NCBI GenBank assembly: GCA_963377175.1
Contig: CAUJNA010001024.1
Location: 763,091 to 827,090 of the forward strand
Direction: 5' to 3'
Length of the DNA: 64,000 nucleotides
Source of the DNA: Effrenium voratum
Taxonomy: Eukaryota; Sar; Dinophyceae; Suessiales; Symbiodiniaceae
Positions 57,801 to 64,000 of this stretch are shown here, piece after piece. The position numbers were made by a program, and so were the translations under genes. The notes beneath the pieces are model-generated. The model was given only the letters and a program-made list of their open reading frames with translations, was not told the DNA's origin and made no database searches. Numbering within the stretch: the first letter of the stretch is position 1; the number at the start of each line of letters is the position of its first letter.

Positions 57801-60690
57801 CTTGACGAGGATGGACTTCCTTTGTCGAATGCCGGTTGTGCAGGTCGCCGCCAGTCACGGACTCCACGCAAGTCGGATATCCCGCAGATGGTGACCTGAG
57901 CGGTTCGACAAGGTTTGAAATCCCCCTTTAGCCAAACAAAGGAAGTGGTGCACAAAGCGAAAATGCCGGGAGCCCACAAGTATGATTTTGAGTCTCAGCG
58001 GGGATTGAACGATGGGAGCGTACACGCACCGCTAACTAGTTGTGCTTGAGCACCCAAAGTGCCACCAAAAAAATCGCGCCACTGAGAAATGGTATCACAC
58101 AGTTTTTCAAGATCCGTTGAGCACCACGGCTTTGCCTTCTGCCCCAAATTCCAGGGTGCCACTCCGCAGGTACCGACTCCCTTCGCCAAGCAGACATGGC
58201 GTGCCCTTGCCTCGTCACAGGTCTCCAGTGCCCCGAATGGGTGGGTCTCAAAAGGACTTAGCTGGGTGGGGGCGTCTTTCTTTTTCTCTCCGATTATGTC
58301 CAGAAAGCGGTGAAAGCCATTTGAGGCAGAGTGCAGTAATATGTGGCTGATCCCATCTACAGCAAGGGCTTCTACAGCATGCTACGCACTGCCATGCAGC
58401 CATGAGCATGAGATGCGTATGGTAAGTACCAGGGACGTTTGCTCATGTCCAGAACGATTCCATATGAAGCAATAGCAATAGCAACAGCCCCATTATCCAT
58501 GGCACAACTCACTTCCCGAGTGCCTGGACTTGATACTTTTTGGGAAGACCATTTTAGTGGCCAACAAAAAGTTCAGACTTGTTTTGGACCATCCACTCGG
58601 GCAGTGAGACTATTGAGCCCTGCAAATTGCCAGCAAGTAGACGTAGAGCGGTGCTTCTGCTCAGGTGGCGTTGCACCTGCTCGATTCGTCTTCACAACAT
58701 CCGACTTGCCTGCCTATGAGGATATGCCTTGGGCTCAGTCCGGTGAAGCCCCGTGGGGGGGGGGGGGGGGGGAAGGGGACCAACAAATCTTATGGCCTTT
58801 CCGGGGCAAGGGTTGGCTTGAGACCGTTGGCCTGGGCAGACAAGCGCCAAGTGTCAGGTTCAACTGGCCCCATTTGTTTTCAAGCAACTGGGCTCCGGGT
58901 GATTCCCGGTAATTCTTGCGATCTTTTGGGAGCGGAGTGCAAGTCGCAGTGCAGACTAAGGACTGTGGACGCAAAGATGCAGGCGACAGCTTTTGGAGAG
59001 GGTGAGGTAGATTTAGGCAAGCAACTCCTCGCGGAATGGCAGCTTCCGAGGACCCCTACTCCATCTAACCCGAACTGTATTTCGGGCAAAGGGCTTTGAG
59101 GCCAGGGTTGAAGCGCTTACATCCCTGGCATCGCGCAAGGCCGTCATGTTGCGGAGAATTGATGATTAGATGGGAGGCTTCATTGGCAGGTCGATCAGTC
59201 TGATTTCAGGAACCTATGCGGCCAGTGGGAGAGTTCTTGGTTCTGCACAACCCCAAGTAGCACAACGGTTGGCCCGGGAAACACACGCAGGTGAGAGAGC
59301 CTTCAGCCATGTTCCGTCCCCAATCAAATCCGCCGCAAAATCGTGGAATTGGATAGCCAGTCTGTTTCCTCGGCTCATCGCCTGGCTTCCGTCGGACGGG
59401 TTTTGCACTTGTAATCTGACTGGGCCCATGGTTTGAGCCGCGAGGGGTTGTCAAAGTCAACCGGGCTGTTTTCCTTTTAAGCTACCAGTGGAGTGACTTT
59501 GGTGAAAGTTCCCAGGCCCGTCCTTTGGTTGTTTGAAGAACAATGTTTCAACCCTCCACACCTCCAAAGGTCCAAGCTCCTATTCGAGATTTTTACATTT
59601 GATCACAAGGACCACGTGGTTCCCCATTTGGTCCAAAGCTTCAAGTAATGTTGACCCGGATTAAGAAACCCCAGTTTAGTTATATGGGGGTGTTCCCCTC
59701 CAAAAGTGGTCTGATCCCCCACTAAAACCAGGTTGACACCCCCATTAAGCCCGCCCTCCGCTTCGAAGAGCTTCAGCCCTTCAGCTCCAAAATCGCGTCC
59801 GCAGGTGCGGATCACCTGCGCGCAGGCGTACTTTGTGGAGCCGCCTGGCTGGATCGGGTTTCTTGGGGGGGCCGGGTGTATGCTTGTTTGCTGGCGAAAA
59901 AGGAAAGCCTCAAAGGAAACCACTTTCTTTTTAAGGAGAACAACAGACAACCACCATTTTGGGGGTCTTCTGGGGTTGGTTGGAAGTTGGAAGTTGAAAG
60001 GAAGAAACTAAAAGGACAACCACCATTGTAAAGGGGTTCCCCTAAAAAAGAGAGACACTCGTTTTGGGGGACGGACGCGCTTGGGTCAAAAGGGATGCGT
60101 GACAGGCAGGCTTTTTGGACGCAGGGCAGCTACATGAGCCGTTTGCAACGTCGTGGAGTTGCTTTTGGTTGGCCAGGTTGAGGAGTGAGGATAGTGAGGG
60201 GAAGTCCTTGGGCCACGGTTTTGTTAAATGCTGAAACCAAGAGATCTCATTTTTGAAGGCAGAAAGTGGCTGTACGTTTTTTAGAGTGAGCGTTGAAATG
60301 TTGAAATTGCCGCCACGGACCTCTTGGCACAAACCGTTTCTTCGAAGGTGCGCATGTCCATGACCTCTTGGCACAAATCGCTCGAAGGGGAGCATTTCCA
60401 TGTGCAGGGCGGGCGTTGACGTCGACCTTTCAACCTTTTGGTTTCCCTGATTTGGTCTATTTTGAGTCAAGGTTCCAAAAGGTCAACTGTTCATTTCATG
60501 TCCGTGTGCGATTTGGGCAAGGGAGATGGGGACCCCCTTGCCCGGCTCATCGGAGGTCGCTGACCTGCGAAAACGTGCTCGGCGCCACCGGGGACTTCCC
60601 TCGCATCGAGGGCTGCCGCTTCATGGACCATGAGGCTCGCGCCGCTTCGCGCGAAGCGGCACCGCGCATCTGGGGGGGAAGGTGTGCGGA
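52935..60690. other. Long stretch with little recognisable coding
   Basis: Scattered frames on both strands lack known domains. Candidates worth noting: minus strand 57252-56923 (KVDVAVRVVGIEDLSCSLWR then SARERLMSQLAHNLPTFSEI), minus strand 55191-54900 (RSCAWENRRCQELIPYDVPL), plus strand 59755-59860 (ALRFEELQPFSSKIASAGAD then HLRAGVLCGAAWLDR). The first two may be decayed retroelement pieces. Also present: a GA microsatellite (54858-54892), a G18 run (58755-58772) and C/G runs. Confidence 0.3.
54858..54892. repeat. GA microsatellite
   Basis: About 15 GA units with a single interruption (GAGCGAGAG) at the right end. Confidence 0.95.
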
Positions 60691-60700
60691 TGGCTTTTTC

Positions 60701-60821
60701 GGTGGTGGTGGTGGTGGTAGTGGTGGTGGTGGTGGTGGTGGTGGTGGTGGTGGTGGTGGTGGTGGTGGTGGTGGTGGTGGTGGTGGTGGTGGTGGTGGTG
60801 GTGGTGGTGGTGGTGGTGGTG
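60701..60821. repeat. GGT trinucleotide repeat, about 40 units
   Basis: GGT/GTG repeat interrupted once by GTA near 60719. It would encode poly-Gly, poly-Val or, on the other strand, poly-Pro. The adjacent frame upstream (LTCENVLGATGDFPRIEGCR) might be coding, but nothing supports the repeat being translated. Confidence 0.95.
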
Positions 60822-61624
60822 AGGTTTGCAGGCCTTCGTGTTTTATAACTTCCGAAGTGTGTGTGGACTTGATACTTTTGGGAAAGATATTGTTCTGTGA
60901 TGGAGCTATGGTCTTGACACTTTCTGATGTTCTGTGGTCATGAGTCATGGCACAATGTTGCGACTTGGTCAGGCCCGCTTGATCCTCCAGACGCGGCTTC
61001 TGAAAAGCGCGCGGCCCAAATCTGCTTGCATCAGAGCCGTCACTGCCTGAGTAATGGATTCATGAATTCCACCTCCTCATCTTTATGATGCTGGTTATGT
61101 TTTTGTTGGAGGCCCCTTGCTTAATGGTCGGTACATCGTCTATCCTTTCGCTCAGGCTATTTTCCTGCTTAGTGGGATCAAATAACTGGGCGACTGAGGG
61201 AGCACTGCAGGGTAATTCAAGACAGACACACCGGGAGTTTGGACCATCGCACCAGGCACCCACATTTCCATGGGATTGCAAGCAGTTGGTGGGTTTGGCC
61301 GTTGAAACATGCCATTGCCTTTGCCTAGGTTCGACCTACTCCTTGACTCTGAAGTTGCTCTTGCTTCGCACTCAGCCGGTCCCCACTCGGCCAGCGGGGA
61401 TTCACATTCATCTGGCCAACCTGCCGCATTCAAGCCATACACTATCGCCCTTCAACTGTTCATTGTTGAATCGGCGGCTTTGCCGCTGTGTCCGGCACTT
61501 GAGATGGCATCAACGTCCATCTCCGCAATGTTTCTTTGTCCGCTTCATTTCTCAACTTGATACCCAGAGTCTCCGCATTGCCAGGGCCAGCTCAGCGACT
61601 TTTCCCCTGCTTACAGGCCTCCTG

Positions 61625-61699
61625 GCCGAATGACTGCGGCAGAGAACAGCTATGTCTTTACCACGGAGCCCGTGGGCCCAGCGTTACGCTCGGGGGAGG
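61625..61699 (+). CDS. Unassigned exon (start of the right-edge gene)
   Basis: The frame encodes MTAAENSYVFTTEPVGPALR then SGEG followed by a GTGAGTGAGT donor at 61700. An ATG lies at 61630, so this may be the first coding exon. No family recognised. Confidence 0.45.
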
Positions 61700-62270
61700 G
61701 TGAGTGAGTCCAGGTTGCCCAAATGCAAGCAGCCAATCTCTGATATTGGGTGCCCCAAAAAAGGAAGGTCTCGGCGGCCACACCACATGGTAGAAGACAG
61801 GCGCAGTGTGTAGCTTTCAACTTGTAACATATGGTGGGCTCGTCTCCACAAGGGTGGCATCCCCGAAACTGGGCTGGTTTAAGATAGCGGGCATTTTAAG
61901 CAAGACAGAGCCATTTTGTCAGAACAAGATTTAACGATCGCACCGAATCGCACCTAGGGGAAAGAACGAGCGCACCCCTGCGAAGGGTCTGCCTCATTTC
62001 CGGTTTGCGAATTATGGCGACTTGCTGAGACCTCAAGGTATCCAGGATCCCTTGAAGGATGCATTTGGGCCACAAAAACAGTGACCTTTGGCAGCTGTTT
62101 GAGAGGACCCCTGTTTAAAGGAGGCTTTTGGGCGCATCCTGCCACAAAAAAACATCTGAATCCCAGGTTTTGTTTCCGCCTTGCAAATCCTGGTGACTTG
62201 CCGAGACTCCAAGAGGTTTTTAGGTTCATCCTGCAAGAAACCCTGATACAGTGTACTTAAAGGAGCGGAT

Positions 62271-62364
62271 AGTAAGCCTAGTTATAACTGTTATAACCCA
62301 CTTACCATTGTTATAAGTCTAAGTGGGTTGTAACCAGGCTTACTAACCACTGACCTGACGTACC
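62271..62364 (-). mobile_element. TIR-containing introner-like element, copy 2
   Basis: The reverse complement begins GGTACGTCAGGTCAGTGGTT then AGTAAGCCTGGTTACAACCC and ACTTA, matching 14476-14498 and 14556-14588. Left arm AGTAAGCCTAGTTATAAC (62271-62288) and right arm TAAGTGGGTTGTAACCAGGC (62320-62339) form an imperfect hairpin. It ends eight bases before the acceptor AG at 62371-62372. TACTAAC at 62341-62347 matches the branch-point consensus. Confidence 0.5.
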
Positions 62365-62372
62365 GCTGCCAG

Positions 62373-62480
62373 GTTTGACCCCATGACAGTGATCGAGGGC
62401 ACCAAGTCCTCCATTGACCTTGGGTACACGGCCCGGAACCTAGCGCGCAGCGTGAATGGGTGGCTCAGATCATCAACACT
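62373..62480 (+). CDS. Unassigned exon
   Basis: Acceptor GCTGCCAG at 62365-62372. It encodes FDPMTVIEGTKSSIDLGYTA then RNLARSVNGW. A second frame further on (EWVAQIINTPSLDDLWTGVK) overlaps its end and also looks protein-like, so a short intron or indel may lie near 62440-62460. No family recognised. Confidence 0.5.
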
Positions 62481-62869
62481 CCCAGTCTCGATGATCTTTG
62501 GACTGGTGTCAAGGTTCTGGTGTAAAAGTCAGTTGCTGTCATGTTGGTTTCCATGCGACGATAGTCTCAAAGCGACCCACCCATGTTGCACGTGCTTGCC
62601 CAGGTGCCTCACGCAAAGGACCCTACCTACGGGAACGACTTCTCGCAAAGAGGTGGGGGGAGCCGGGGAGGTGCACAGGGGTCTGTCTCTTTCTGAGGGC
62701 ATGCCGTTTTTTTTTTGGGGGGGGTTCAAAAAGGAACCAAAAGGGAAAAGGAAAACACTGACATGTGTAGTAACGCGCCCAGAGTCTTTCTTGCATCGGC
62801 GCCTAGAAAGGCAGATATGCGCCAGTGAACCTGTCAAGACCAAACCAACATGGGAGAATTGCTTCACAT

Positions 62870-62985
62870 ACCTGCAGCTGAGCAAGATGACTGTGGACAA
62901 GACGTCAGCTTGGATTTCAATCCAGAAAAGGTGGAAGGAACTTGCTGCCAGTCATGTTGCCGACGGGGCTGACACATCTTAAATG
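62870..62985 (+). CDS. Unassigned exon
   Basis: Encodes QLSKMTVDKTSAWISIQKRW then KELAASHVADGADTS. AT/GC balance and texture favour coding. The reading frame ends with TAA at 62980. Borders approximate. Confidence 0.4.
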
Positions 62986-62987
62986 CA

Positions 62988-63115
62988 GGTCGTCAACGTC
63001 ATCACTCAGCTGGTTACCCCAAGCGTTTTACAAGGGCAACTCCGTGCGGCGCCTTCCCCGTATTCCTTCTTGGCGTGGTGCCTTGGGATTGGGGGATGCT
63101 TTCTTCTTGAAGGTA
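62988..63115 (+). CDS. Unassigned exon with hydrophobic segment
   Basis: After ATGCAG (62983-62988) it encodes VVNVITQLVTPSVLQGQLRA then APSPYSFLAWCLGIGGCFLL and EGI. The last 17 residues are hydrophobic and could span a membrane. It precedes the similar hydrophobic exon at 63360. Confidence 0.45.
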
Positions 63116-63362
63116 TCAGTCCCAGAGCGCTTCAATCAGGATGCCCTATGACCTCCTAGCCCTTTCGGAGAACATCGCAGAACAACATGACACCTCAATC
63201 ACGCCGAGAGGATAGGCCCTCTGGCGCTTGGCAAACACAAGGTGGCCCCCTCAGCTTTGAAGCTCAGCATCCCTCTGCTCCCATAGTGAGACTTATTCCC
63301 TCCCTTTCCCAGGCTGGTGTCACAGGATGCTCGGTGACTTGCGGCCGGGGGCTTGTTGGCAG

Positions 63363-63436
63363 GCTACATCACCGGCTTTTTCTGGCAGCCGGCGCTGGCG
63401 TATACGTCCACCCCTGGTGTCACGGTCTCAGGATCG
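63363..63436 (+). CDS. Unassigned exon
   Basis: After TTGGCAG it encodes GYITGFFWQPALAYTSTPG then VTVSGS. Good texture, aromatic-rich. The family is not recognised. Confidence 0.45.
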
Positions 63437-63679
63437 GTGAGCCAAGGGAAGCCAACAAGGAGTTGCCAGGCACGGACCACGCGTAGTCCCATAACCTGTG
63501 TCACCGACTTGCCGCTTTGCCGCTGAGGGGGGGGGCATGTGCAGTTGGCAAAATTCCACAGGGCTTACAATATGCTCAAGTGAAGCTTGAAATAAGGAAA
63601 CCAGAGCAATTTGAACTTGCAAAGTAGTTGCTGCTCGTTGTTTGCGCCAGGTAGGTTATGCATAGGTGCCACGCCCAGG

Positions 63680-63778
63680 ACATTACAGTATTCACCTTCG
63701 GCTTGCGCACCTTTGGCTGGATGAACACTGACTACAACATCGACGTGGTAGCCTACCCGACCAACGCACCGGACTCAG
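63680..63778 (+). CDS. Unassigned exon at the right edge
   Basis: After GCCCAG it encodes DITVFTFGLRTFGWMNTDYN then IDVVAYPTNAPDSG, followed by GTCAAA. The gene may continue beyond the window. With the exons at 61625-63436 it probably forms one gene for a membrane-associated or secreted protein. Confidence 0.5.
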
Positions 63779-64000
63779 GTCAAATGAGATTCGGTCAACC
63801 TATTCAGTAGCCTGTGGTTAAGTTGGGGGGACACTGGCAGACTTATGGAGTTTCTCGTGGTTATTACTGAACAAGACATTGTATGACGCGATCAGGAGAC
63901 ATGGGTGTCCTTTTTCAGTTGGTTGAAAATGGATGGCCCTGGTTTCAGTGTGGTTCGAACCATTTGCCAATTCCATTTATTCGTCTAAAGGACACCTCGG

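Noticed and set aside
60547..60948. Poly-Gly, poly-Val and poly-Pro frames
   Set aside because: They are translations of the GGT trinucleotide repeat without supporting domains or borders.
61908..61927. AGCCATTTTG match to the spliced leader
   Set aside because: Only ten bases match, the rest diverges, and no donor GT or gene context fits.

Overview
The window looks like nuclear DNA of a dinoflagellate, most likely a Symbiodiniaceae/Suessiales-type genome; the species cannot be read from it. The reasons are a cluster of R2-like retroelements carrying a CxC...HxxxC plus restriction-like endonuclease tail, intron-rich genes whose donors are often GC or GA instead of GT with short direct repeats across the splice junctions, many EF-hand, PPR and helical-repeat RNA-binding exons, and abundant microsatellites and poly-G/poly-C runs. 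There are no bacterial operons, rRNA genes or CRISPR arrays.

Layout. About 0.6-9 kb is a graveyard of one non-LTR retrotransposon family: at least three damaged plus-strand copies head to tail, fused or truncated, and minus-strand fragments, several ending in the same A-rich 3' tail. A minus-strand Gag-like fragment of an LTR (Copia-type) element follows at 9.06-9.85 kb. From 11.4 to 16 kb, exons encode about 15 tandem W-A-x-A helical repeats of the OPR/HPR (RAP/FASTK-like) RNA-binding type; from 17 to 22.6 kb, on the same strand, exons encode an RluA-type pseudouridine synthase. They may be one gene. Repeats fill 22.7-24.3 kb: a 13-bp array, a ~75-bp satellite, a tRNA-like (SINE-like) block and a 14-bp array.

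A PPR gene with a mitochondrial-type N terminus lies at 26.0-28.5 kb (perhaps 28.8). Unassigned GC-rich exons occur at 29.8-32.6 kb. A large calcium-binding gene covers about 34.1-45.2 kb, perhaps on to 53 kb: a zinc-ribbon-like Cys4 exon, then two copies of a four-EF-hand module (36.2-40.0 and 42.75-45.2 kb) separated by a ~1-kb TG/CTGTGTGT microsatellite, then Ser/Arg/Pro-rich and helical exons. The 53-61 kb stretch has little recognisable coding. An unassigned membrane- or surface-like gene runs through 61.6 kb to the right edge.

Highlights. (1) The last EF-hand of module B is split by a 139-bp GC-donor intron flanked by direct repeats GGCAGG; the homologous exon of module A is uninterrupted, which suggests intron gain. 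(2) A palindromic TIR-like sequence forms a 5' splice donor at 14.48 kb and, reversed, the 3' end of a different intron at 62.34-62.37 kb, the behaviour expected of an introner (intron-generating transposon). (3) A perfect 41-bp inverted repeat with a 1-nt loop sits next to an exon at 48.22-48.31 kb. Exon boundaries are inferred from sequence alone; transcripts would be needed to fix them.
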